A DNA stretch of 64,000 nt from Uranotaenia lowii (Eukaryota; Arthropoda; Insecta; Diptera; Culicidae): the NCBI RefSeq assembly GCF_029784155.1, contig NW_026598367.1, forward strand, positions 62,001-126,000. The letters run 5' to 3'. The translations under genes were made by a program, and so were the position numbers. The notes beneath the pieces are model-generated. The model was not told the DNA's origin, did no database searches, and was given only the letters and a program-made list of their open reading frames with translations. Shown here piece after piece: positions 34,836 to 47,500 of the stretch. Numbering within the stretch: position 1 is the stretch's first letter; each line of letters starts with the position of its first letter.

Positions 34836-36790
34836 GTGTCCTAATTTCTCAGGATTTGTCCTGATTTTCGAGAGAACGTCTTGATTTTTCAGAAACGCTA
34901 GATGTTGACACGGCCACAGATGTCCGAACTATCTCCCAACTCTAAAGTCGCGAAGGAATCAAAATAAACCGGTGAATCTGATGGCAGCTTTTGACAAGTG
35001 GCAGTCGAATATAAATCACAAAGCAGATTAGGAAAAAACGAGGAGTTACATTAAACGTGGACAGTCAGTGAGATTATTAAGTTTGCTATTAATTTGAAAA
35101 GTCTAGATAGAAAGCCTATAGGAGAAGAAGGTATAATATCTATTTAATTTAAACAATTATCGATTATACAAAAATCTAACCACAGCAAAATTTAACTTGT
35201 CGCACAGGTATCGAGCCATAAAGTGGTGTTGAAAACCTGTTGAGGTTATCTCGGATTTAGTTAGCAATCGTTTCAACGAAGAGTGCTTAATTTCAGCCTC
35301 AATCGGAGTAGAATTGTAAGTTCTAGCCAATGTATAATTCATAACTACGATTGATATATACTTCGTCAAATCAGATCTAAGAATTACCTAATACCTTCGA
35401 GTGTGGAAAACTGAAGTGCTCAGCCCGGCTAAATGCACGTTTTAATAAGAAACACAAAGTAAGTTGCCTCAACATTTCTATCTTAGCTTATCCAGCTTAT
35501 CTAACGACACTGTTTGGTTCGATTAGGCTCGTATAACATAACACCCTAATTAAGGGTTACTAGGGGAAAAAAGAATAAAGGGTCCACGTAGTATCGTAGT
35601 GTCAGGAGCTCGTAAAATACTAAAAATTTGTAAGTTAAAAGTACATATTTCATTATATTATATTCATGAAGGCATTCAATATATTTCAGCTTGAGCTGTT
35701 TCATACTGCTACAAGGAACGGTGTTTGAAATAGATCCGAAGAGTTTACGCAACACTAGAATGGTTCTGATTTTTGAAAAATGATCTGTGAATTGTCCTGA
35801 TTAATCCTAATTTTCGAAAAATATCTAAGTTATAACTAAACTTACATTGAAATGATGAGAACATCATACAAATCTGTAATAAAATAATCTAACCGATGAT
35901 AATCTTTGGTTCAGATGATATTCAAATGGTGTTTCCGATATAAACAGCAGGCCAGTCAAGGATTGAGCTTGTGATATAGCTCAGTTGGCAAGTCAGGTGC
36001 TTCCTGAGCCGATGTCCGTGAGTTCAAGCCCAAGAGTAAACATCGATCACAGTTGTACCGGATAAGTTTTTCAATGGCTGTCCGCCAACTGCATCGTTGA
36101 TATAAGTCGCGAATGCCATAAAGATGTTAAAACGACTATAATCGAAACAAAAAAAATGACCAGTCAAGGTTCTGTTAGCTTTACTTGCATTGTCTAGGCG
36201 TATTCAGTACCTGTATTTCGCCTTTATTTATGCAATCTAAACAGAGCTGAATCGATAGTGGTGTCACGAAAAGCCTGGTTTTTTTCATCACGTTGTCCTG
36301 ATTTTTGACAAAACCATCTCGCACCTCTGCCCCAGGGTTTGAAAAATTCGATAATGACTCCGAATCGACTCAGTCTGTTCAGGCACACACGGAGACAAAT
36401 ACATATAATGCTGGTAGCTGTAGATTTATTTTAGCGAAAAGCAATTGACAAATCCACTACAGCCAAATCAACATCAGATAAACGCTAGTTTATTCGTAGT
36501 TCTCGACGTTGATTAAGCAAAATTATGAGATCAGCCAGATTTCTGTACATGGAAGAGCCAACCATACGAATTTTGGTAACAACCTGTAGAATTTTTTATC
36601 AGTGCACAGTTTTCATCGTGTAGCTGGACGAAAAATCCAAAGGTGGTAAGTGTCCTGAAAAATCAGGATTTGTTCTGATTTTTGAAAGACCATCCTGATT
36701 TTTATAAAATTGTCCTTATTTGAACTGATTTTTGAAAAATGGTCTTAAAATGTACAAAATTGTCCTGCTTCCCGAAGATTTTTTTTATTT
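34836..36790 (+). repeat. Repeat family with TGTCCTGATTTTTGA words at both ends
   Basis: A block containing GTGTCCT ... TCAGGATTTGTCCTGATTTT occurs at 34843-34875 and again in direct orientation at 36650-36690. Further worn copies of TGTCCTGATTTTTGA lie near 34858, 35785, 36288, 36703 and 36760. The interval holds a SINE (35962-36156) and a fragment of the dispersed repeat (36335-36385). Element boundaries and class are unresolved. Confidence 0.5.
35962..36156 (+). mobile_element. tRNA-derived SINE, copy 2
   Basis: It is flanked by an exact 10-bp target duplication CCAGTCAAGG (35952-35961 and 36160-36169) and ends in an A-run. The A box TAGCTCAGTTGG and B box GAGTTCAAGCCC are present. TGTGAT at the head pairs with ATCACA after the B box, and TCAGG-TGCTT-CCTGA forms a stem where the anticodon arm would be. 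It is nearly identical to 23558-23748 and more complete in the head, which suggests recent activity of the family. Confidence 0.9.
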
Positions 36791-38034
36791 GGATGAACCC
36801 CGCAAAATTTACAATAGTGTCACATTGAAACTCAAGAGCAGATTAGCGTTAAGATTTAAGAGCACTCTTAAAATATTCATTACAATAGTTTTTCATTCAA
36901 AAATACGTGTTCACGCTAAGAGTAATCAAAACTACAGTGTGGTACATATTTGTCAATTCTTCAAAAATAAGGATTTTCAAAATCAACCTTCAGTTATCAT
37001 TTCAGTAAGGAAAAATATGTCAAACAATAAGTTGTTGATTTTGTCTCTTAACTCAGGAACTGGAAACACAAACCTTAGTGAGGCGTTTTGTTTTTAAATT
37101 TTTTCAAGTCTTGCTAGATTTTAGAGAGTTATTTACAGTAAGTTTTAATTGTTTACTTTGAAATTTCCTTCTAAATATTAACATTTTAACCATAAATCAG
37201 GCAAAAATCATTCTCAATAAAAGATTAACTGATGTTTAATTCGGAATATGTTTTAATACATTTAAGCTCGTAAATGTGAACTTATAAGCTTTTTGGAATT
37301 ATTATTGTGAGAAGGAATTTGAATATATTTTTCCCTCTCCTGATGTTACATGATAGAAATTTATTTTATCAAAAGTATGTTGAATAAAGGAGAGTTTCCT
37401 CTGTTTTGTTGTGAGCCTAATTGGTTGAATCAGAGCAAAATACCGGTATATGAACTTTTCACTTACTGTGGTTGAATTAAAAGGAATCTTTCGATTGCTT
37501 TGATTCAGAGAGTTTCCTCTATAACGTGACAGATTTTTGAAGATGCAGATGCATTTTTTAAGGTCTGAAAACCGTACTTCAATTGCTCAGATTTTAACGA
37601 ATTTTCAAATATTTAAACTCAAAACTCATTTTAACAGAAATTATATGAAATTTTATCCAAGTAGCAGAAACTCATGCACAAAATAAATTAAAGCACTTTT
37701 TTTTCAAACACAAGTCGTTGTTCCGCCAGCATGAACTCTTGAAATTTGAAACAGAAACAAAATAATGATAAATTTAAACTTTTCCAGATATTTTAATAAA
37801 AATGTCATAATTAACTTAAAACAGTGTGAATTTCATCAATCGCTGAATGTTTTAAAATTTTAATATGAATGAACATGTCTTCACACAATTCTCACCACCG
37901 AAAGTTGTTCATTAAAAGGTAGATTACCTCTTCTGAACTTCTTAAACTCATGTCACTCTGTCCGACACTGTGACACAGCACTGCTCGTCAGGAATCCATA
38001 CTTCAAAATCAATCTCACAGGCACTGTCACCGCG
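36791..38034. other. Unassigned AT-rich DNA
   Basis: A 121-codon plus-strand frame (36732-37097) has the composition of AT-rich non-coding DNA and no domain. No repeat ends were found apart from the palindrome boundary at 38035. Confidence 0.35.
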
Positions 38035-39396
38035 CCGCACTGTGGTCCAAAAGGGCTAAAAGTGGAACTTTTTTCGTAGCGCCTCTGTCTTTCATATTTT
38101 CTCTTAAGTGTCTTCAGAACATTTGCTTCTTCAAACATGCTTCATAACTTGAAAGCATCAAAAGTTAGTCAAAGTCCAGTATAAAAAAATTGAAAATTCT
38201 AACTTTCTTATTTCAATAGATAGAGCTTTACTTTATACTACAAAGTTTTAGAATACGTAAAAATATGAAACTTTGTTGAATACATCAAAACTCTATCTCT
38301 TTTCAGAGCAGAGTTATAAAGGTTTTATTTTGAAAGTTATTTAAAAGTTAGTTTTTTAAACGTAACTATAGTTAGATGAGGATTTACATGAATAAGATGC
38401 TCTGAACATTTGTTGAGGTATTCAAATCACACGTTTTGCACAAAATTTCAACATTCTACGACGTTTCCTTGCCAACTTATTGCAACTTTAAGTTTTATTT
38501 TTACTCAACTTCACGAGCGTTTATTGCAAAAACGTGCAAGTGAATTTTCAAAACTAATAAACCACATTAAAGCTTGAACTAAGTGCAACAAATTGGTGTT
38601 GTTTTCATTTGTCTCCACGCGCTTATATTTGAACACAACAAGCATATATTTGATGTGTTTTACGTGTTTCCATACAAAAAATGGAAAATTTGATTTCCAG
38701 GCTGCGCAGATGCTACGCAAAACGAAGGCAGAAGGCAGTTGAAAACTAATTTTTGTATGAAAACACGCAAAACACATCAAACGTATGCTTGTTGTGTTCA
38801 AATATAAGCGCGTGGAGACAAATGAAAACAACACCAATTTGTTGCACTTAGTTCAAGCTTTAATGTGGTTCATTAGTTTTGAAAATTCACTTGCACGTTT
38901 TTGCAATAAACGTTCGTGAAGTTGAGTAAAAATAAAACTTAAAGTTGCAATAAGTTGGCAAGGAAACGTCGTAGAATGTTGAAATTTTGTGCAAAACGTG
39001 TGATTTGAATACCTCAACAAATGTTCAGAGCATCTTATTCATGTAAATCCTCATCTAACTATAGTTAAGTTTAAAAAACTAACTTTTAAATAACTTTCAA
39101 AATAAAACCTTTATAACTCTGCTCTGAAAAGAGATAGAGTTTTGATGTATTCAACGAAGTTTCATATTTTTACGTATTCTAAAACTTTGTAGTATAAAAT
39201 AAAGCTCTATTTATTGAAATAAGAAAGTTGGAATTTTCAATTTTTTTATACTGGACTATGACTAACTTTTGATGCTTTCAAGTTATGAAGCATGTTTGAA
39301 GAAGCAAATGTTCTGAAGACACTTAAGAGAAAATATGAAAGACAGAGGCACTACGAAAAAAGTTCCACTTTTAGCCCTTTTGGACCACTGTGCGCC
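38035..39396. mobile_element. 1.36-kb near-perfect palindrome (fold-back element), copy 1
   Basis: 38035-38680 reads as the reverse complement of 38750-39396 with only scattered mismatches. The coordinate sum is constant at both ends (77430-77431), so there is almost no net insertion or deletion between arms. The spacer is 69 bases. The ends are CACTGTGGTCC and its inverse, flanked by a GCGCCG/CGCCG direct repeat that may be a short target duplication. The matching open frames MFEEANVLKTLKRKYERQR in both arms are copies of one another. There is no transposase. Broken relatives lie at 42059-42110 and 47836-55080. Confidence 0.85.
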
Positions 39397-40690
39397 GGAA
39401 CAGTCCTTCGTCAACGAAAGAACAAAAACAACAACGGGGCCATGACACGCGATAGGGTGAACACAAAAATACCTGCGGTAAAATAACACAACTTGGCAAG
39501 CATCTGCGGAATCGGTAATAATTGTTGCCATGGTGACGGTTTTTGAGGTTTTAATGATTTTCCGGTGTAATTGGATCCGAAATTTGCGGGAAACTGTGAT
39601 TGGTTTCAGAAAAACACGTTGATTGACACATTTCAGAAAAGTTAGTCAGTGAGTGTTAGAAGGATAGTCTCAGGTTGACAATTGAGAAAATTGTTGAAAT
39701 ATAGTAGAAGGTAGAAGTTATAATATTCGGTATAGCAACGTTTTCAAGTATTTGAAATTTTAACACAAGGTTTCTACACGTACGAACAAAATTATTTGCT
39801 ATAATTTAAAATGTCAACCATTTTTCAGAATAATATTTGAGGATACAAATCGAGGAAGAACAACCGTATTCATAACTGCCACTTTCGTAAAAAAAAAAGA
39901 TCAATGAATACGAATATTAAGCATGTACTTTTTAATGCCTTTTTAACTAAATAACGATTCTTAAGGAAGAAATTTAAGAAAAAAAAATACTTGAAAAACT
40001 GATAAAATTTCCGCATAAAAATGAAAAAAAGTTATTGTTTAATTTTTCGTCTGAAAAAATCTTAGCTCAAATATCTTTTGGGGAACCTTTTGAAGACCTC
40101 AAGATAGTGAACAAAAATCCTCTAAAATCTCACGTAAACCGTTTTAATCCCTCAGGCTTCTCTAATTTGATTTTGTTTTGTATGGACAATAAATTTTTCA
40201 CTAGGGTTGTCCCAAAAACTATCACCAAAAATATATTACCGAAATTTTCAATATCAAAAGCAGTTGAATAAACAAAATTAACTAAAACGACAAAGCAAAC
40301 TTGACAAAAAAATTTGTAATAAAAAAAATTACAAAGTGCAAGTAGTAAATAAAATCAAATTCACAAAAATAAAAAAAATAAAAAGAAACTCAAAATAACT
40401 TATTTAAAAAATTACAGAACATTGTCAATTGTAATTTGAGGCATATTTTATCATCAATGTCATTCCAGTCGTTTTGGTGTTTATGTCTTTATTTGAAGAT
40501 TGTCCAAAACATTCTCTTCTGCAAAGATATGCATACAACCTGTTAAAAACAGTTTTTAGTTTGGAAATGAAGCTTTAAAAAAAAGAATTTTTAAGTAAAA
40601 TTGAAAACAATATCCTCAAATCAAATCCTGTTTAAGACTGGAACACATTCATGCCACTTTTTTTTTTACTTTTTCGTAGTTCCAACTCAC
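39397..40690 (-). other. Probable intron DNA 3' of the exon at 40691
   Basis: AT-rich sequence on the downstream side (minus strand) of the GTGAGT donor at 40690. No second exon could be identified here or further left. No element ends were seen in this interval. Confidence 0.35.
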
Positions 40691-40945
40691 CTTTATTTCA
40701 CTCGGCGGAACAAAATCCTCAAACCAGACGACCTGCGGTTCTTCCTGGCCCTCTTCCAGCGGTTTCGGCGGGGGCGAAACACATCTCAGCAGCACGAAGA
40801 TATTCTGCTCATCCACACTATGCTGATCCCCATGCTGGGTATTCGCATTCCGGAAGGCCGGACGAGAACCAGGTGGAGCCATGGCCCCTCCAGATTCCGA
40901 AGCAACAGCTGCGGCTGTTACAGCAGGAGACGATTCACTTTCCAT
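40691..40945 (-). CDS. Candidate first coding exon of an unidentified minus-strand gene
   Basis: The ATG at 40945 opens an 85-codon frame that runs to a strong donor (AAAG then GTGAGT) at 40690. The exon length of 255 bases gives phase 0. An in-frame TAA lies about 20 bases upstream of the ATG, which supports this start. The N-terminus is low-complexity (ESESSPAVTAAAVASESGG). It is followed by a more ordered part, QNIFVLLRCVSPPPKPLEEG, and then PQVVWFEDFVPPSEIK up to the splice site, which looks like the beginning of a folded domain. GC content is well above the flanks. I do not recognise the family. The gene would continue leftward into a long repeat-filled intron. Confidence 0.65.
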
Positions 40946-41450
40946 ATCGGTGATGTTGAATGGGATTTAAGATTTAGAAATAATCAAAACGGGAGGGGTA
41001 TTGGCCCCAATAGATTTCACTTATTGAACCAAGAGCTTAAGCTCATTCACTTCACAATTTGCTCACAAATCACTGATAGCAGCACTAGGCTCACCCGCGA
41101 AACGATAATCGCACAAATTAAGCGTGATAGCGCACGTAAACGAACGAATTTCACTCGAAAGCCGGTAAAAACACGACGTTGCACATGCGGGAAACACGAT
41201 GTAAACAAACGGACGCACAGAAATTTGTGAAGAAACGCCAAATCAAAACAAAAACCACAAAAACACGCGATAACTTTCTCACCCGTTTGACGTTTCCCAT
41301 CTCAACCGTTCATATGTTTGTCTCGCTCTGCCGTACACCGGCAAACGCATGCCTACCTTCTCTTTTGCGTCATCGAAGAGCAACCGACGTAACGGTCCGA
41401 CTGCGAGATAACGGTAGGTTGAAATGTTTCGTCCATTGAAACGTTTCACA
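40946..41450 (-). promoter_or_regulatory. 5' leader and promoter region of the gene at 40691
   Basis: Read on the minus strand, this GC-richer, low-copy stretch lies directly upstream of the start codon. It contains leader-like sequence (TTGTGAGCAAATTGTGAAGTG) over 40946-41240, then CG-containing sequence to about 41450. No TATA box stands out. The frames on both strands here are probably by-products of composition. The start site cannot be placed from sequence alone. Confidence 0.4.
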
Positions 41451-42058
41451 GCCACTCCGAAGTTAAACGAAATTTGAATTGAATTTCTCAGAAGGAACAA
41501 ATTTCAAAGAATTTTTCATTTATTTCATCCTGAAAAATATTCGTTAGAGTATTTGTCCGATGCAATTTAATTTATGAATATTTGCATGAACTTAACAAAG
41601 CCAGAATTAGGGACACTTTTTTTGCCACTCCTTATTCCGACCTTTCAAAAAAATTTCTTTCTCTCGCCATAGTTCTTAAATTTTGTTCTAAAACGAAATT
41701 CAGGTTTGTTCTATTATAATTCAGAATTCGTTTTTTCCAAAAACTAAGTCGAAGAACACAAGTGTACGTTCTTAAAAGTTTTGTTAACAAAGTTTTTAAC
41801 TGTTAAACAATCTTCCCACAGGCATATCTATCTAGGATATGAAATTTTCCGAAATAAAAACGTCCTGTGTAAAGTTGTGGTTCGATTTTTTTTCCAAAGC
41901 TTGAAATGTTGAAGAAAGATTTTTACTTTTATTCCAAATTTAAAGGAAGGAAGGGAGGGTTTTGGGTAGTTAGGGTTTGTTATAATTTCCTTAATGTTGG
42001 ATAAACTTTCTCTTTAGTGATATATATCGTTGAATTTGAAACCAAACTCCATGCCACA
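41451..42058. other. Unassigned AT-rich DNA
   Basis: No gene or repeat end was seen between the promoter-like stretch and the palindrome-family fragment at 42059. Confidence 0.35.
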
Positions 42059-42110
42059 GGCAGTGGTCCGAAAAAGATGAAAATGGTACTTTTTTCCTAG
42101 CGCCTCTGTC
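42059..42110 (+). repeat. Terminal fragment of the palindrome family (copy 2, left end)
   Basis: CAGTGGTCCGAAAAAGATG and the following GTACTTTTTTCCTAGCGCCTCTGTC match the outer end of the palindrome at 38035. The adjoining part of that family resumes at about 47836, so roughly 5.7 kb of other elements now separates them. Confidence 0.65.
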
Positions 42111-42138
42111 TATAGACACCCCGGTTTTTATACATTAA

Positions 42139-44545
42139 CTAGCAGACCCGGTAAACTTCGTCTTACCATGTTCAATTTGGCGTCCATTTTCCATTTTTCC
42201 TAGTTTTCTTTACATTTCCCTTCTTTCCCTTTACTCGAGTCGTCCCGCTCAATTCTATCAAAATTAAACCAAAGAATTGAAACTAAACGAATCTTTTCTA
42301 ATTCAATTTTTTGTAACTTGTTCAATGAATAACTGTATGTTGATAATATGTATATTTCATTTGCTGTCTTCCATTCAGAAGATTTATTCAGTATTGTTAT
42401 AGTGTTTATAATATCGGGACAATTTTTGGAGAATTTGCCGAATATTTTGCATAACGCAGCGCTTTCAGCTCCCATTTAGCTTTGTATGGTGTATTTTTTA
42501 GAGCTGAAGATATAAAAAAACATAAGAAAAGATTTTTTACTTACCATTTTCAAACAGCTTTTTATTCATTTATATTTTTAAGGTTTAATAACATTTAATT
42601 GAAAAGCAGATTTTGTTTAAAATTTAATAGATCGAAAAGAAATAATCTGTTCAGGCTTCGATGGTTTCATGAGTTTAATTTGTTTCCTGAAAATTATCAT
42701 ATAAACAAAACCTTAATAAAAGTTATGTGTTTTTTTTTACTGTAAATCTTAATTTTCAAAAATGAAACACCGGTCAAATCCAAACGAATATCACCACAGT
42801 TCAACTTTCATATTCTCTGAATAAAGTAATATTTTCAAAAAAAAATAATAGTTATGTTGACAAAAGGAAATATCGAAGTATACATTTGTCCCATTTATTG
42901 GGGCAAGTGAAAACACATAGGTATTTTTCAGATGCGTCAGTGAAAAGACTTTAAAATGAATTTAATACTTGTTCTTGTTTGTCTGTTTTATCAACTTTCA
43001 TTGCTTTATCCTTAATAAGTTTTTCTCCGGAATAAATTAATGCTTGGTACTTCAATTTCACTGAATGCTGTTCAACCAATAGACCTCGATTTACAAAGAC
43101 ATTTACAATAATTTTGAATATCCGCTTCAGATTCAACACTCGGGATATCCTTTCTGGCCATTTTGGAGATAAAATTCTTAAATTGTAGATGTTTCATAGC
43201 TAAATGGCGCGTTTTCACTTACTCCACCTAAGAAATTACAGGAATTAATATTATTTTTAACACTTTCAGGTCATATTAAAAGTTCATCATAAAAATCTGC
43301 TGCCCCTGGAATTGGAAATTCTTCCGGAAATGCATATCATCACTTTTTGTTATTAAAAAGTAGATTATTTTATTGATAACTTCAATTTACGTTTGCAAAA
43401 AATCAAATAGTTCAATCCTATCTAATCTATTTCAAAGAACAGACTCTTGATGAGAGGACGAATGACCAAGTTGGTTAAAATCCTCTATAAATAAACAAAA
43501 TAGAATAGAATAGACTCTTGTTCAGTTAATGTGTCTAGCGTTCTAGGCGTATTGGATTATACGAAATTAAATGTAAAGCTTCCTAATTTCTTATTTTCAA
43601 ACGTCCGCAAAGTGTCACAACATTATTTCATATTTATCTTTATCAAATTCATATTTCTGGACAACAATTTACTACTTAAATTAACACGAATTAAAAATGG
43701 TTTTAATATTTGAAATCGTTTACATGGTTTTGATTCGATCGATAAAATATCAATCCGTGTCACATCTAGGCGTCATTTATTACCATGTGCTGTGTACAAA
43801 TAAGCAAAAAAAAACACATCTAGGTTGCATATCGCCCCCACGTGTGTAAGAAATATAGGTACTTGGTTGAGAAATAGGCGCCTAATTTTTAATTTTTTCC
43901 CGCGATCAATGAACAGTATGCTTTGGTTACTATTATCTTGCAACGACGTTTGCTAGCGACGCCTCGCCCATGGAGACGAAAAAAAAAATGAAAATCTCTA
44001 AAAATGGATGCTTGGCTTTTCAATTTCAGATTTTGGCAAAACAAATATTATATATTTTATTCGATCAGCAAAATGTCAACCTGAGTCACATCTAGGCGTC
44101 TTTCAGAACCATGTGCTGTAGAAATGAGCTAGGAATCAAGAACAAATCAAATTACATCAAGGCTTCATATCGCCACCACTTGCATTGAAAATATGCTTGG
44201 TTGAGAAATACGCGCCAAAATATTCTCACTGATCAGTATGCTATGCCATGGTTACAATCTTCTAACGACGTCTGCTCGCGACGCCTCGACCTTGGAGACG
44301 AAAAACAAACCGCCCAAAGGAAAAAAAAAATCTCGAAAAAATGGAAGCCATGACTTTTATTTCATTCAAAAAACTACAAATTTAATTATTACGGCCAATT
44401 GATGCGACTTTGTGTTGATTTTATTCGATATAAACCGATTCGCATGGCTACAGAATATTCTAAAAATAATTTCATTCGAACCTTTTGGGTAATTTCGGAG
44501 GAGTAGTACTACAAACACCGTTACAAGAGAATTTTATATAATAGA
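42139..44545 (-). mobile_element. Helitron-like element, tandem copy A
   Basis: On the minus strand the element begins TCTATTATATAAAATTC (44545) and ends CTAG (42142-42139), followed by T. Just inside the 3' end is a perfect hairpin, GGTAA-loop-TTACC (42150-42167 on the plus strand), 11 bases from CTAG. These are Helitron termini. The element lies directly against copy B, sharing the junction at 44545/44546. It is 2407 bases long and differs from copy B mainly by two deletions (about 385 and 290 bases). No Rep/helicase frame is present. Confidence 0.8.
43730..44320 (-). repeat. About 325-bp internal tandem units in the Helitron-like copies
   Basis: Two related units (43738-43990 and 44062-44310) share, in order, GATCRRYAAAAT, TCACATCTAGGCGTC, ACCATGTGCTGT, CATATCGCC-CCAC, TTGGTTGAGAAATA and GCGACGCCTCG. 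The same pair is repeated in copy B (about 46800-47050 and 47125-47370), which makes four units in all. Confidence 0.75.
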
Positions 44546-47500
44546 CTAGCAGACCCGGTAAACTTCGTCTTACCATGTTCAACTTGGCGTCCATTTTCTA
44601 TTTTTCCTAGTTTTCTTTACATATCCCTTCTTTCCCTTTACTCGAATCGTCCCGCTCAATTCTATCAAAATTAATCCAAAGAATTTAAACTCAACGGGTC
44701 TTTAAAAATCCAATTTTTGTAACTTGTTCAATAAATAACTGTATGTTTAAAATATGTATGTTTCATTTGATGTATTCCATTCAGTAGATTTATTCCGTTT
44801 TGTCATATTGTTTTTAATATCGGGACAATTTTTGGAGTATTTTGCCTAACGCAGCGCTTTCAGCTCCCAATTAGCTTTGGATGGTGTATTTTTTTAGAGC
44901 TGAAGAATTAAAAAACATAAGAAAAGATTTTTTACAAACCATTTTCAAACAGCTTTTTATTCACCATCCTCATGCTTCGAAGCAGTTTGAATTAAAATGC
45001 ATATTTTCACCAAAATCATTTCCAAAAAGATTCGCCTGATTCTTAAGTTATAGACTTTACACATTTCAACTTAAAGTGTTCCCAAACAGCACTTGTCATG
45101 GCATTAAATGGCGATTTTGTGTATTGCAAATTCCTTTTTTTTAATTCAAGCAAAAAATGCAAATTAATTCTTTTGAACTTTAACCCAATGAATCAAAGAA
45201 ACGATTGGTTTTTAAAAGAGGAAAACATATGTTTAGATATATTCACCCATTATTTTAAAGATTTTAATTGAAGCAGTTCTGAATTCAAAATTTCCTGAAC
45301 ATTGTTGGTGGTGATCTGCGATTTCATTAAGGATTATGTTATATTTTTAAGATTTAATAACATTTAATTGAAAAGCTGATTTTTTTTTAAATTTAATAGA
45401 TCAAAAAGCAATAATCTGTTCAGGCTTCGATGGTCTTATGAGTTCATTTTGTTTCCTGGAAATTATCATATAAACAAAACCTTAATAAAAATTATGTGTC
45501 TTTTTTACTGTAAATCTTAATTTTCAAAAATGAAACACCGGTCAAATCCTAATCACCACAGTTCAACTTTCTTTCTCTGAAAAAAGTAATATTTTCAAAA
45601 CAAATATTAGTTATGTTGACAAAAAGAAATATCGAAGTATACATTTGTCCCATTTATTGGGGCAAGTGAAAACACATAGGTCTTTTTCAGAGGCGTCAGT
45701 GAAAAGACTTTAAAATGAATTTAATACTTGTTCTTGTTTGTCTGTTTTATCAACTTTCTTTACTATATCCTAAGTTTTTCTCCAGAATAAATTAATGCTA
45801 GGTACTTCAATTTAACTGAATGCTGTTCAACCAAAAGACCTTGATTTACAAAAACCTTTATAATAATTTTGAATATCCGCTTCAGATTCAACACTCGGGA
45901 TATCCTTTCTGGCCATTTTGGAGATAAAATTCTTGAATTGTAGATGTTTTATAACTAAATGGCGCGTTTTCACTTATTCCACCTAAGAAATTACAGGAAC
46001 TAATATTATTTTTAACACTTTCAGGTCATATTAAAAGTTCATCATAAAAATCTGCTGCCCCTGGAATATCAATCACAAAAAAACTGTTCAACAAAAAGGT
46101 GAACCAAAAGTCTCTTCTATATAGCCAAAACATGTAAAAGAAAAACACACATTTCATGTTAAGTTTGTACTTGAATTGTGTGTAAACAAACAGTAAACGT
46201 GTAAGCAGTTTTTTGGTGAATGATTTTAAAAAAAGAGTTAAGTTTATTTGATCAAATTTTTTTTTGGGTCCAACAAATTTTAGATGAAGAAATAATGTAT
46301 ACATTTTTTGTAAAAGTTGATAGTTTGCACTTGCTCCAGTCTACTTTCTTAATTAAAAATTCTACCAAAAAATGCATATCCTCACTTTTTGTTATTAAAA
46401 AGTCGATTATTTTATTGATAACTCCAATTTACGTTTGCAAAAAATCAAAATGTTTATTCGGTCTTTTAAAACTTCAATCCCATCTAATCTATTTCAAAGA
46501 ACAGACTCTTGTTGAGAGGAAGAATGATCAAGTTGGTTAAAATCCTCTATAATTAAACTAAATAGAATAGAATAGACTCTTGTTCAGTTTATGTGTCTAG
46601 CGTTCTAGGCGTATTGGATTATACGAAATTGAATGTAAAGCTTCCCAATTTCTTATTTTCAAACGTCCACAAAGTGTCATAACATTATTTCATATTTATC
46701 TTTACCAAATTCATATTTATTGGACAACAATGTACTACTTAAATTAACACAAATTAAAAATGGTTTTAATATTTGAAATCGTTTATATGATTGTAATTCG
46801 ATCGATAGAACATCAATCCGTGTCACATCTAGGCATAATTTATTACCATGTGCTGTGTACAAATAAGCAAGAAAAAAAAACACATCTAGGTTGCATATCG
46901 CCCCCACGTGCAAAAGAAATATAGGTACTTGGTTGAGAAATAGGCGCCTAATTTTTAAATTTTTCCAGCGATCAATGAACAGTATGCTTTGGTTACTATT
47001 ATCTTGCAAAGACGTTTGCTAGCGACGCCTCGCCTATGGAGACGAAAAACAAACCCCTCGAAGAAAAGAAAATCTTTAAAAATGGATGCCTGACTTTTCA
47101 ATTTCAGATTTTGGCGAAACAAATATTATATGTTTTATTCGATCAGCAAAATGTCAACCTGAGTCACATCTAGGCGTCATTCATAACCATGTGCTGTACA
47201 AATGAGCTCGGAATCAAGAACAAAAAAAAATCACATCAAGGGTTCATATCGCCACCACTTGCATTGAAAATATGCTTGGTTGAGAAATACGCGCCAAAAT
47301 ATTCTCACTGATCAGTATGCTATGCCATGGTTACTATCCTCTAACGACGCGACGCCTCGACCTTAGAGACGAAAAACAAACCACCCAAAGGAAAAAAAAG
47401 TCTCGAAAAAATGGAAGCCATGACTTTTATTTCATTCAAATAACTACAAATTCAATTATTACGGACAATTGATGCGACTTTGTGTTGTTTTTATTCGATA

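Noticed and set aside
37953..39486. Matching frames starting MFEEANVLKTLKRKYERQR in both palindrome arms
   Set aside because: The arms are reverse complements of each other, so the same frame appears twice automatically. No homology or other coding evidence is seen.
40601..41230. 209-codon plus-strand frame over the promoter and first exon
   Set aside because: The opposite strand has a consistent start, upstream stop and splice donor. The plus frame has low-quality composition and no domain, so it is probably a shadow of GC-rich DNA.
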